A program made the translations under genes and the position numbers. A stretch of 64,000 nucleotides of DNA from Teredinibacter waterburyi. GTDB lineage: Bacteria > Pseudomonadota > Gammaproteobacteria > Pseudomonadales > Cellvibrionaceae. The notes under the pieces were generated by a model. It ran no database searches, was not told the DNA's origin, and saw only the letters and a list, made by a program, of their open reading frames with translations. The stretch spans positions 96,339 to 160,338 of the forward strand of contig NZ_MRUH01000007.1 of assembly GCF_001922985.1 (NCBI RefSeq), read 5' to 3'. Each line of letters begins with the position of its first letter. Positions within the stretch are counted from its first letter, which is position 1. Of the stretch, positions 27,344 to 38,200 are shown in pieces.

Positions 27344-27739
27344 ATGGACGTCAATCTAGAGCACCTGAAGGTGATGGTTATCGACGATAGTAAAACCATC
27401 CGCCGAACGGCCGAGACGCTGCTCAAAAAAGTTGGTTGCACAGTTGTAACAGCTACAGATGGCTTCGATGCCTTAGCTAAAATTGCAGATACTCGTCCCG
27501 ACATTATCTTTGTCGACATCATGATGCCACGTCTAGACGGTTATCAAACCTGTGCACTTATTAAAAACAATAGCGAATTCAAATCCACTCCCGTAATTAT
27601 GTTGTCCAGTAAAGATGGTCTTTTCGATAAGGCTAAGGGGCGCATTGTGGGGTCGGACCAATATCTGACTAAGCCCTTTAGTAAGGGTGAATTAATCGGA
27701 GCAATCGAAGCGCATGTGAAAGTTGCGCGCGCAAGCTAG
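27344..27739 (+). CDS. pilG: Pilus response regulator PilG
   Basis: A 131-residue single receiver domain. The acidic pocket is D14-D15 and the phosphoacceptor is D58 in FVDIMMP. Threonine and lysine positions (LSSKDG, TKPFSKG) are conserved. PilG is a CheY-like output of the Pil-Chp pathway that promotes pilus extension and cAMP synthesis. AAGGG six bases before the ATG is a good ribosome site. It heads the pilGHIJK-chpABC run. Confidence 0.95.
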   Translation: MDVNLEHLKVMVIDDSKTIRRTAETLLKKVGCTVVTATDGFDALAKIADTRPDIIFVDIMMPRLDGYQTCALIKNNSEFKSTPVIMLSSKDGLFDKAKGRIVGSDQYLTKPFSKGELIGAIEAHVKVARAS

Positions 27740-27787
27740 ATACCATCTTCCTTTAATTAATTTCCCAGATGAATCCGGGGGAGACCT

Positions 27788-28150
27788 ATGGCCAAAGTGC
27801 TAATTGTCGATGACTCGCCTACCGAAACGTATAAGTTAACCGGTATGCTCGAAAAGAACGGACACACAGTAATAACTGCTGGCAACGGTGAGGCCGGTGT
27901 AGTTACCGCCAAAGCGGAGCTGCCAGATCTAATTTTAATGGATATTGTGATGCCTGGCCTGAATGGCTTCCAGGCTACTCGCCAGCTAAGCAAGGCGCCT
28001 GAAACTACTCATATACCTGTGATTATTGTAACCACCAAAGATCAGGAAACTGACCGTGTATGGGGTATGCGTCAGGGTGCTAAAGCTTACCTGACAAAAC
28101 CTATAGACGAGAAAGATCTGTTGAATACGCTTGCCAAGGTGGGCGTTTAG
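27788..28150 (+). CDS. pilH: Pilus response regulator PilH
   Basis: A 120-residue single receiver domain with phosphoacceptor D52 (LMDIVMPGLNG) and the C-terminal LTKPID lysine. PilH works against or alongside PilG, controlling retraction and acting as a phosphate sink in Pseudomonas. It follows pilG by 48 bases, with a strong GGGGGAG ribosome site. A 153-base gap with a small dyad separates it from pilI. Confidence 0.95.
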   Translation: MAKVLIVDDSPTETYKLTGMLEKNGHTVITAGNGEAGVVTAKAELPDLILMDIVMPGLNGFQATRQLSKAPETTHIPVIIVTTKDQETDRVWGMRQGAKAYLTKPIDEKDLLNTLAKVGV

Positions 28151-28243
28151 CCATTGTGTAACTGAGGTGTGTTTTTAGGTTGCCTCAGTCTGGTCTTAGT
28201 CGGCAGCTGCCTAATTGTTGTTATATGACGTTTGGCGGCTGCA

Positions 28244-28266
28244 GTAACCGAGTTTGTAGCGGTTAC
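28244..28266. promoter_or_regulatory. Dyad upstream of pilI
   Basis: GTAACCG (28244-28250) and CGGTTAC (28260-28266) form a 7-base dyad with a 9-base spacer, 37 bases before pilI. The spacer and right arm contain TTGTAGCGGT, also present at 27298-27307 before pilG. A shared binding site is possible but untested. Confidence 0.35.
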
Positions 28267-28303
28267 GCTCTTTGCGAATAAAACATAAGGTAATTGTGCC
28301 CAG

Positions 28304-28846
28304 ATGTCAGAAAATCCCGCTTTTCAGGCGCTAGCAGATCTTTCCGCTCAGTGCCGAAAATCTGCTCACGGACTGCCAGCTCAGGTCGAAGCTGCTCCGC
28401 GTTGGAGTGGTATTGGCTTTTCGGTCTTGGGGCAGCGTTTTGTTGCACCCATGAGTCATGTTGCGGAACTGATGGAGGTGCCGGGCTCAACCCGTTTACC
28501 GGGTGTACACCCGTGGGTCTTGGGCCTCTCCAACGTTCGCGGCCGTCTATTACCGTTATTTGATCTGGCCCAGTTTTTTGGCGGCGGTTTAAGCGCACAG
28601 AAAAAGCACCATCGCGTGTTAGTTTTAGAGACCGGCACGCTTTATTCGGGTGTGGTGGTGGAAATGGCGTTTGGTATGCAGCACTTTACCGCGGACAGTT
28701 ATGGCGAGTGTACTCAGCCAGTGCCAACACCATTGGCTCCATTTGTAGAGGGGGCCTACCACGATCAGAGTGGTGAGACTTGGCCAGTATTTAGTATGGC
28801 GAGGTTGGCGCAAGATTCTCGTTTTAACAACGCAGCGTTTGTTTAG
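28304..28846 (+). CDS. pilI: CheW-like adaptor PilI
   Basis: A 180-residue CheW-domain protein (domain from about residue 28) that couples the PilJ receptor to the ChpA kinase. Conserved features are the hydrophobic GIGFSVLGQRF strand, HPWVLGLSNVRGRLLPLFDL, and the C-terminal barrel strands. It is the expected third gene of the Pil-Chp cluster. Confidence 0.93.
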   Translation: MSENPAFQALADLSAQCRKSAHGLPAQVEAAPRWSGIGFSVLGQRFVAPMSHVAELMEVPGSTRLPGVHPWVLGLSNVRGRLLPLFDLAQFFGGGLSAQKKHHRVLVLETGTLYSGVVVEMAFGMQHFTADSYGECTQPVPTPLAPFVEGAYHDQSGETWPVFSMARLAQDSRFNNAAFV

Positions 28847-29029
28847 GTTTTACGCTTTTTTGCGTCGCAGTTGCGAATTGCATAACAACAAAACGATAAG
28901 TAAGAATAACAAAGTTTGGACGATGGATTCGGTGGGTTATCAAACTGAAAATATCGTGATTTCTCTAATCATTGCGTCAGGTTCGGCGCGGTACTTGTGG
29001 TAACACATACATTCGCTTGGGAGCGTCGT

Positions 29030-31234
29030 ATGAAGAGTGATTCAGTGGGCCTGTTGGCTCGGGCAAAAGCTAATCCAGTATTGGCTTCGTTAATTGTGGC
29101 GCTAGTCGGATTTACCTGTCTGATCGGTTTCATTATTTTCCAGCTGATCAGTAACGCTGAGCGAGATCAGCAGTATTTACAGCTGGCTAGTGATTTGCGT
29201 GCATCGTCGTTCCGTTTGGCATCGCTCTCGCGTGACGCGACGGCGGGTCAAGGGCAGGCGTTCTCGCAATTACAAGAAGTTACGGCGAGCATGGAAAATA
29301 GTTGGGCGCGTTTGCGCTCTGCCGACAATCAGACCCGTATGGTTTTGTCGGCCGAAGTTGCCGCTTTTGATGGTGTTTGGTCGCGCGTTAAAAAGCAGTC
29401 AAAAGAGATTACCGACAACAAAGATACCATCGTATTCCTACACGACGTGGCGACTACCCTGAATGAATCGCTCCCAGAACTTCAGGCTGAACACAACAAT
29501 ATCGTTGAGATTCTGTTAGAAAACCGCGCGCCGTCGGATCAGATTGCAACAGCTCAAATGCAATCTTGGCGTGCAGAACGTATTGGACGAAACGTAGATA
29601 AGATGTTGCGTGGTGGTGATGACGCCGACCGCGCAGCCGATCAGTTTAATCTTGATGCTAGCCTTTTCGGAAAAGTTCTAGATGGATTGAAGGATGGCGA
29701 TATCGCGATGAGTATCTCGCGCGTGACCGATGACGAGGCGCTCGAATCCTTGGAAGAAATCACCGACTTGTTCGGGATCGTAAGTGGCTCGGTTCGCGAT
29801 ATTTTTGAAGCATCGCCGGCACTATTTCGCGCCCGACAAGCGACTAACAATATTCTCGATGACGGCCCTGTAATGCTGGAGAGTTTGGGCTCGCTATCTG
29901 ACTCGATAGCAGCCTTGCCTGAGTCTCGTGCATGGAATAACCAGTTGTTGTTGATTGTCGGTGCGCTTTGGTTGGTGTGCCTAATTGCCATCTCAATGCA
30001 GTTGATTCGCTCTGCAAACAATCAGGCGCGCAGCACCGCTGAAACCAATGAACGGAACCAAAGTGCAATTTTGCGACTGCTCGACGAGCTCGCCGATCTC
30101 GCAGATGGTGATTTGACCACCACCGCAACGGTTACCGAAGATTTTACTGGTGCGATTGCCGACTCCATTAACTACACCATTGACCAACTTCGAGTTCTGG
30201 TTTCGCGGATTAACGAAACCTCGGAGCGAGTTGTAACCGGCTCTAAAGATACCCAGCAAACTGCGTTACACCTGGCAGAAGCGTCTGAACACCAAGCGCA
30301 AGAAATTGCCGGAGCTTCGGCAGCCGTTAACGAAATGGCCGTCACAATCGACCAAGTATCGGCGAACGCTGCAGAGTCAGCTGGCGTTGCGGAGCGGTCG
30401 GTGTCAATCGCTAAGAATGGCGCGAAAGTAGTACAAAACACTATCAACGGTATGGATACGATTCGCGAACAGATTCAAGACACCTCAAAGCGTATTAAAC
30501 GCCTCGGTGAATCGTCACAGGAAATTGGTGATATCGTAAGTTTGATTAACGACATTGCTGACCAAACAAACATTCTTGCACTTAATGCTGCTATTCAGGC
30601 GTCGATGGCGGGTGATGCAGGTCGAGGCTTTGCTGTGGTTGCGGATGAAGTACAGCGTCTTGCGGAACGCTCTGCTACGGCGACCAAACAGATTGAAGCA
30701 CTGGTTAAAACCATTCAGAACGATACCAACGAAGCGGTTATCTCAATGGAGCAAACCACGTCGGAAGTGGTACGCGGAGCTCGCCTAGCACAGGATGCGG
30801 GTGTGGCACTGGAGGAGATCGAAACGGTATCGGCTAACCTCGCGGAATTGATTCAGAATATTTCCAACGCAGCACGCCAGCAAGCGTCATCTGCTGGCCA
30901 CATTTCTAACACGATGAACGTGATTCAAGAAATTACCTCGCAAACTTCTGCGGGTACGAATGCTACTGCGAAATCGATTGGTAACCTCGCTGGATTGGCG
31001 ATTGAGCTACGTGAATCTGTAACCGGCTTTAAGTTGCCGGAAGAAGTTGATCACGAAGGTTTTGAAGGCAATGACTTTGACGATTACGAATCAGTAGTCG
31101 AAGGCTCCGATGACGAGATGGTCACCTTAGATGACGAAGTTATGGATTTGTCTTTAGACGATGCTATTGATGATGAAGACGATACAACTTTGACTGCATT
31201 GGAAGACGAAAAGGAATCCAGTGTCCGGGTTTAA
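29030..31234 (+). CDS. pilJ: Methyl-accepting chemotaxis protein PilJ
   Basis: The start is taken at the ATG at 29030 (GGGAG six bases upstream), giving 734 residues. One membrane helix lies at ~16-38 and a second near 300-320, bracketing a helical periplasmic sensor with PilJ-type repeats. A HAMP domain follows, then the signalling hairpin with NILALNAAIQASMAGDAG (around residue 512), the PilJ-type variant of the MCP tip. The last ~60 residues are strongly acidic (many Asp/Glu) and are not part of the usual receptor core. In Pseudomonas, PilJ senses pilus status and surface contact. Confidence 0.95.
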   Translation: MKSDSVGLLARAKANPVLASLIVALVGFTCLIGFIIFQLISNAERDQQYLQLASDLRASSFRLASLSRDATAGQGQAFSQLQEVTASMENSWARLRSADNQTRMVLSAEVAAFDGVWSRVKKQSKEITDNKDTIVFLHDVATTLNESLPELQAEHNNIVEILLENRAPSDQIATAQMQSWRAERIGRNVDKMLRGGDDADRAADQFNLDASLFGKVLDGLKDGDIAMSISRVTDDEALESLEEITDLFGIVSGSVRDIFEASPALFRARQATNNILDDGPVMLESLGSLSDSIAALPESRAWNNQLLLIVGALWLVCLIAISMQLIRSANNQARSTAETNERNQSAILRLLDELADLADGDLTTTATVTEDFTGAIADSINYTIDQLRVLVSRINETSERVVTGSKDTQQTALHLAEASEHQAQEIAGASAAVNEMAVTIDQVSANAAESAGVAERSVSIAKNGAKVVQNTINGMDTIREQIQDTSKRIKRLGESSQEIGDIVSLINDIADQTNILALNAAIQASMAGDAGRGFAVVADEVQRLAERSATATKQIEALVKTIQNDTNEAVISMEQTTSEVVRGARLAQDAGVALEEIETVSANLAELIQNISNAARQQASSAGHISNTMNVIQEITSQTSAGTNATAKSIGNLAGLAIELRESVTGFKLPEEVDHEGFEGNDFDDYESVVEGSDDEMVTLDDEVMDLSLDDAIDDEDDTTLTALEDEKESSVRV

Positions 31235-31252
31235 TTTGACTGGTTGTAATAC

Positions 31253-32107
31253 ATGATTTGGTCTTTGCAGGCTGCGGCAGATCTCACCGAAAAACAATTT
31301 GATCAGTGGAGCAAGTTGTTAGAGGAGCGCGCAGGTATATGTTTAAGTGATCAGCAACGTGTGTTTCTGCAAACGCAGGTCAGTATGCGTATGCGTGAAC
31401 TCGGCCATACCGATTATTCGCAGTATTACAATCGCGTTGTAGACGGCGTCTCAGGGATGATGGAATGGTCTGTATTGATCGACCGTCTAGTGGTGAAAGA
31501 AACAAGTTTTTTCCGCCACAAGCCATCGGTTGAAAGTGTTAGAAAACACCTGCAAAACCGTATCAATAATGACACCCTGGACGGCGCTTTTGAGGTTTGG
31601 AGTGTTGGTTGTTCTTCGGGCGAAGAGCCCTATTCTCTTTCGATGGTGATCAACGATTGTTTTAGTCTTGCGCGACGAGATCCTTACTACGGCGTTACCG
31701 CGACAGACATCAGTCGTGCCGCTCTTACCATTGCGCGCAATGGCATATATCCCCAGCGTAAAGTGGAAATGTTAGATCCACATGTTCGCCAGCATTACTT
31801 TACTCAGCTCGAAAATGGTCGCTATCAAATTGCGCCAGAACTTAAAGATAGAATCTGTTTTAACCACGCGAACGTTCTCAATATTAATGAGATGCCGAGC
31901 GCGCAGTTAGACGTAATTTTTTGTCAGAACTTGCTGATCTATTTTCGCCGTTGGCTGCGTCATGAAATCATGAATGCGTTCGTCGAACGCTTAAAGCCAG
32001 GCGGCATACTCGTCGTCGGTTTGGGTGAGGTGGTAGATTGGGCCAACCCAGATGTTGAACGGGTTACGAAAGATGAAGTTCAAGCTTATGTACGGAAAGC
32101 GGGTTAA
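31253..32107 (+). CDS. pilK: CheR-type receptor methyltransferase PilK
   Basis: A 284-residue CheR homologue. The N-terminal helical domain (LLEERAGICLSDQQRVFL) is followed by the SAM-binding domain with WSVGCSSGEEPYSL and the ...VIFCQNLLIYF motif that replaces the usual RNVLIYF. It methylates glutamates of PilJ, opposed by ChpB. It begins 18 bases after pilJ. Confidence 0.93.
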   Translation: MIWSLQAAADLTEKQFDQWSKLLEERAGICLSDQQRVFLQTQVSMRMRELGHTDYSQYYNRVVDGVSGMMEWSVLIDRLVVKETSFFRHKPSVESVRKHLQNRINNDTLDGAFEVWSVGCSSGEEPYSLSMVINDCFSLARRDPYYGVTATDISRAALTIARNGIYPQRKVEMLDPHVRQHYFTQLENGRYQIAPELKDRICFNHANVLNINEMPSAQLDVIFCQNLLIYFRRWLRHEIMNAFVERLKPGGILVVGLGEVVDWANPDVERVTKDEVQAYVRKAG

Positions 32108-32201
32108 GGTTTGATACAGATATTTGATCGAATCAAGATTAGAGCGAGATTGGATCGAATGAAAAACAACAATAGGTTAATCGTGGTTCAGGGCTCCACC
32201 T

Positions 32202-35200
32202 ATGGCAGATAAACGTAACTTTGCAGCGCTGGATTGGGTTATCGGTGAAATTAGCGATACCCTCAAGGACGCTAGACAAGCGCTGGAAGCTTATGTGGAA
32301 GATCCTAAGGACTCCACACGGATACGGTTTTGTCTCACCCATATACATCAGGTGCACGGCAGCCTACAGATGGTCGAATTTCACGGTGCCTCGCTGTTGG
32401 CTGAAGAAATGGAGCACCTCGCGCAAGCTTTGATGGATCATCAAGTTACCAGCGCGCCGGAAGCTCAAGAAGTGCTGATGCGCTCGTTGTTGCAGTTGCC
32501 CAGCTATCTAGACCACGTTAAAAATCAAAAAGAAGATCGCCCTGGTATCGTGCTGCCGCTGCTAAATGATTTACGGGCAGTACGAAATCAAAGTTACCTG
32601 AGTGAAACTAATTTATTTTCGCCGGACCTCAGTCCGATCAGCGGTATTAGTGGTAACAGACACCCCATTACCGGCGACCCAGCCAAGCTAAAGCAAGTTC
32701 TTAAGAAACTTCGGGAAATGTACCAGTTCGCCGCGGCCAGCGTGTTGCGCGGTATAAAAATCGAAGAGAATCTAAGCTACCTCGATAAAGTATTTAGTCG
32801 GCTTGAAGCGCTCACCCAGGGTACGCCTAGCCACCCCTTGTGGGAGGTTTCTGCAGCTTTGGTTGAAGGGTTGTTGCGCGACGATATTGAATTGAGTGTA
32901 GCGGTGCGCGGTTTGCTGCGTCACCTTGCGCGAGAGCTACGTATCTTGGGGGAAAAATCTCCGGGTGCGCTGGATTTCACTCCGCGTGAAAACCTTCTCA
33001 AAAACCTTCTCTTTTATGTCGCTCGTGCGGACGCCGGCGGAAAGAAGGTTCAGCGTGTAAAAGAACGCTACAACCTCGACTCTGCTTTGCTGAATGCCGG
33101 CCCAGGTGACAGCGATCGAAACTCGCTCTCTGCGCCAGATCCCGAGGCGATTCGTTCGGTGATTGTCGCACTTAGCGATGAAATCAATACTATTAAGCAC
33201 GCTCTAGATGCGCCGCTTTCAGGCCATGGATCACCGGAAGACTTGAAAGAGGTTTTGCCGGTTGTGAAGCGCGTTGCTGACACCCTAGCGGTGCTGGGTA
33301 TAGGTGATTTACGCAAGCAGGTTATTATTCAGAACGAAGAGCTAGAGCGCCTAAGCACGCTTAACAGCATTGATGAAGAGCGTTTGCTGGGCGTCGCCAG
33401 TAGAATTATTGAAATAGAACACCGTTTAGAAGCCATCTCAAAAGTGGTCGGCACCAACCGTGATTTAGCGACTGTTGATGAGCGCGAAATTGAAATCGAT
33501 CAAGCTAAGATAACCGTATTACGCGAGTGCCAGCTGGGTCTCGAGCAGATTAAAGATGCCATTGTTGAGTACATCTCTTCGAAGTGGGATAAAAGCCACC
33601 TGCTCAATGTTGGTGCCTTGCTTAAAGACATCCGCGGCGGCCTAGATATGATCCCCTTGCCGCGTCCGGCAAGAATATTAATTAGCTGTAACGACTTTAT
33701 TCAGGAGCAGCTGCTAGACAAAGAAGATAAGCCTGCTTGGCAAACCTTAGACACTTTGGCCGATGCGATTGCCAGTGTTGAATACTATTTAGAACGACTT
33801 TCTGGCGATATGGAGGAGGACTCCGAAGGCCTATTGGATGTAGCCGAATCCAGCGTTGCCTTTTTGGGTTACCCCGTTACCAATTCGGGCGGTATCGTAC
33901 ATGCTCCCGCGTCCGTCGTTGAGCCAGCCGTAACGCCAATTGTTGAGCCCAATAGGCGCTTTAACGATCCAGCCAGAGATGTGGTTGAACTTGAGAATGA
34001 CGAGAGTGATGAAGGTTTAGAGCTGCAGTCCCTGTTGACCGCTGAGCAACTAGATGAACCTGAAACTACTACAGAATCCGAGACGGCTAGTAACGCTCCC
34101 GAGCGCGCTGTTTCGCTGGATTTAATCAGTGTCGACGACGATGCTGAAGAAAGTGATATCGACGATGAAATTATTGAGATTTTCATCGAAGAGGCGGGCG
34201 AAGTAACCGAAACATTGCACGAGTACTTCCCGCAATGGAAAGAAAATCAGCAGGACCAAGATGCCCTAGTTGTCGTGCGCCGAGCCTTTCATACCCTTAA
34301 AGGTAGTGGTCGCATGGTCGAGGCCGCGGATATCGGTGAGTTGGCATGGTCTGTAGAGAATATGCTTAACCGCGTTATCGATAACACCGTTACTGTAGAT
34401 CCAGCTCATGCGCATTTTATCGAGCACGTCCTCAACTTACTGCCAACCTTAATCGAATCCTTTGCGAATAAAACACGCAACCCACAGCGCGCTTTAACCG
34501 ACCAGTATATGGCGTGGGGCGATCGATTATCGAGCGGAGACATACCTGAAGAGCTAGCTCGAATTCCAGATGGCGGAAGCGTCGAGCTTCCAGATCTGGC
34601 CGGCACCGCCGCAACCAGCGAAGTGCAAAGTAGTGATATTGAACCGATAGTGGCGGCCGAACTTGTCGCAGAGGTCGATAGCGACGAGCAAGATGAGAAT
34701 TTAATTCTCTGGGAAATATTTTCTAGCGAAGCGGAAACCCATCTCGCCACAATGCAGCAGTTTATCGACCACATGGAGCAAGAGGCACCGCTTTACCAGC
34801 CGCCGTCCGATGATCTTCAGCGTGCCTTACATACCCTTAAGGGTAGTGCGAAGATGGCACACGTAAATCCAATAGCGGCTATGGCCGAGCCATTGGAATC
34901 CTTCGCTAAGGAACTGATTAGTTATCAGGTTCCTATTAACGCCGATATCTTGCAGCTATTGCGTGATTGCGTCGCCTACACCCGCGACGGACTTGTCCAG
35001 TTACGCCGTGGTGAGATGGTCGAGATAAGTCGAATTGAACAGTTTGTTGCCCGTTCTGCGGAATTGCGCCAGCTTTCGGTTGGCCATCTGGTGCACTTAA
35101 AAGAGTTGGCTAAAGATGGACAGCAAAAAGTAGATCCACGCTTGTTGTCGATTTTCATGGCCGAGGATATGAACCTGTTGCTCGACGCCGAGGAGACTCT

Positions 35201-38200
35201 TGGCGCGTGGCAGGTGAACCCTGCTGATACGCAGGCGGTTAAGCCAATGGTAAATGAATTGACTACCCTTAACGAAGGGGCTCAATTGGCGAACCTGCCT
35301 GATATGGCGGGATTAAGTGCACAGCTATTGAAAGTGTATGACCAGGCATTCGCCGGTCAGCAGGATGTAAGCGACGATTTTTTCCAGTTACTTGGAGCGG
35401 GCCACAACGCGCTCTTGGATATGGTCGACGCTGTTGCTGCAGGGCAAAATGCAACAATTCCACCTGAAGATATAACCTCGTCACTAGCATCGTTGATTCA
35501 TGCTGGTGAACTATTGCCCGCTAAACTAGATCCTGCATCCGATCAGTCCGAAGGCCTACTTGCCGAAGGGGGCGACACCGATGGTAGCTTACCTATAGCG
35601 ACAGACCTACCCGAACATGCGGTATTCGACGAAACTGATCTCGCCGACTTCAGCGAAAATTATCTCGACACCAGCGCGCTGCTTGTCGAGTCCGCTAAGG
35701 TCGAAGCACCGCAAGAAGACAGCTTGCAAGATAGTGATACAGCCTTAGATTTGGGCGACGAAAGCCTAAGCCTTTATGGTGTTGAAACTGAGGACTTAAG
35801 CGACGATAGCAACGAAAACCAAGACGCTTCAGCAGAGGCTAGCCTAGAGCACAGCCTCAACGAATCACTACCCAAGGTTGATGAACCGTCGGTTAGCGGT
35901 TCTGCAGATGCTGAGTCGGTAGACGAGTCTAGTGTTCTGGCGGTTGTTGGGTTGCTCGATAATATTGATACCAAAGATGAAGACTTCGACGAAGATATCG
36001 TCGAAGTGTTTCTCGAAGAAGCTGACGAATTAATTGAAGAGCTGGACGAGGCGGTACACAGCTGGGAAGCGGACTGGTCCGATTTCGAAAACGCCGAGCA
36101 AATTAAGCGTGCACTTCACACCCTTAAGGGCGGCGCACGCTTGGCTGGCATGACAAATTTGGGTGAGCTCACGCACGATTATGAAAGCTTTATTATGGCA
36201 ACTGACTTGTCGGTTGTAGAAGAAGGCTTTTTCGCTACGCTGCACGATTATCAAGACCAAGTGTTGAGGGCTGTGCGCGCCGTTCAGGTCTTTATGGCGA
36301 GCGATAGCGATCAAGCACGTGGTGCCGATGAGACTGATATAGCCGCCGCCGAGCCACTTGAGTTCGCCGCAGAATCGAATACTGCTCCCGCGGTGAGTAA
36401 CGTAAACTCAGACGTCGAAGCCGACGAACCACCTGCAGCGATGGTAATGAGTGCGCAGGAATCCAATGTTCTCCCCTTTATGCCCAAACCTCGTGATGAG
36501 GGTATGCAGCAGGGGTCGGGCTTTAGTATGCCTGAACTCAACAAGGGCAACGCACCGGCTCCGCAGCAGGCGATAGCGCGAAAAACTGGCCCTCAAGAAG
36601 TGGTCAAGGTTAACTCCGACCTACTTGAAGAACTGGTGAATCTGGCTGGTGAGACCTCCATCAGTCGCGGTCGTATTCAGCAGCAAGTTAGCGATTTTGG
36701 CGGTTCGTTAGATGAAATGGACGCAACCCTTGGTCGATTACAAGAGCAGCTGCGTCGTCTAGACATCGAAACTGAAGCGCAGATCTTGTTCCGTCAGGAA
36801 CAGTTGGCGGCGCACGAAGATTTTGATCCATTAGAGATGGACCGCTATTCAGCGTTACAGCAGCTGTCACGCTCGCTGATCGAATCGGCGTCCGACCTTG
36901 AGGATTTAAAAGCCACACTTTCCGACAAAGTGCGCGACACAGAAACCGTGCTACTCCAGCAATCGCGTATTAATACCACCTTGCAAGAAGGGCTAATGCG
37001 TTCCCGCATGGTGCCTTTCTCTCGCCTCGTGCCGCGTCTGCGTCGGATCGTTCGGCAGGTTGCTTCGGAACTCGGCAAGCAAGTGAGCTTTGAGCTGGAT
37101 AACGTTGAAGGCGAATTGGATCGCTCTGTACTTGAGCGCATGGTGCCGCCGTTGGAGCACATGTTGCGCAACGCCGTTGACCACGGTGTCGAAATGCCTG
37201 AACGTCGAATCGAATTAGGCAAGCCTGAGTCCGGTCGGATTGTCCTGACTTTAGGGCGCGAAGGTGGCGATGTTATTTTGCGTCTCGCAGATGACGGTCG
37301 CGGCGTTGACTTAAAGCGGGTACGCGAAAAAGCGATCGATCGTGGTTTGATGGCCGCTGATGCTGAATTGAGCGACTTCGATGTGATGCAGTTTATTCTT
37401 CACGCAGGCTTTAGTACCGCCGAAACCGTAACCCAAATATCCGGCCGCGGCGTCGGTATGGATGTGGTTCATTCCGAGATTAAGCAGCTGGGCGGCAGCG
37501 TTACCATTAACTCTGAATGGGGTGCGGGCACCGAATTTATTGTACGTTTACCATTTACCGTTTCGGTAAACCGCGCGCTAATGGTAGAAATCGGTTCAGA
37601 CTTGTACGCCGTACCGCTAAATACCATTGAAGGTATCGTGCGAGTAAGCCCATTTGAGCTCGAACATTACTATGCTAGTCAAAATGCTAAATTTGAATAC
37701 GCGGGCGAAAACTATAAAGTTCGCTATTTAGGAACCTTACTTAACCGCGATACCCCGGCAAAGCTAGAGGGGCACGCGTTACCCCTGCCAGTATTGCTGG
37801 TGCGCTCCGCTGACCAAACCATGGCTATACAAGTCGATGCCTTACAAGGCAGTCGCGAAGTGGTTGTAAAGGCTCTTGGGTCACAGTTCGGTGCTGTGCA
37901 GGGCGTTTCGGGTGCTACGGTGATGGGTGATGGTAGCGTCGTGGTTATTCTCGACCCCCATGCGTTAGTACGTGTTGATATGGCTCAGTCTTCCTTGTCC
38001 CTCGAGCATCAGCACACCAGTTTACCCGCGCAGGCCGTTCCAATTGAAGAGACCACAAAAACGATTATGGTGGTGGATGATTCTGTAACCGTGCGTAAGG
38101 TAACCACGCGTTTCTTGGAGCGGGAAGGGTTTGATGTCATTACCGCTAAAGATGGCGTGGATGCACTGCGTGTGTTGCAAGAGCAAATACCCGACGCCAT

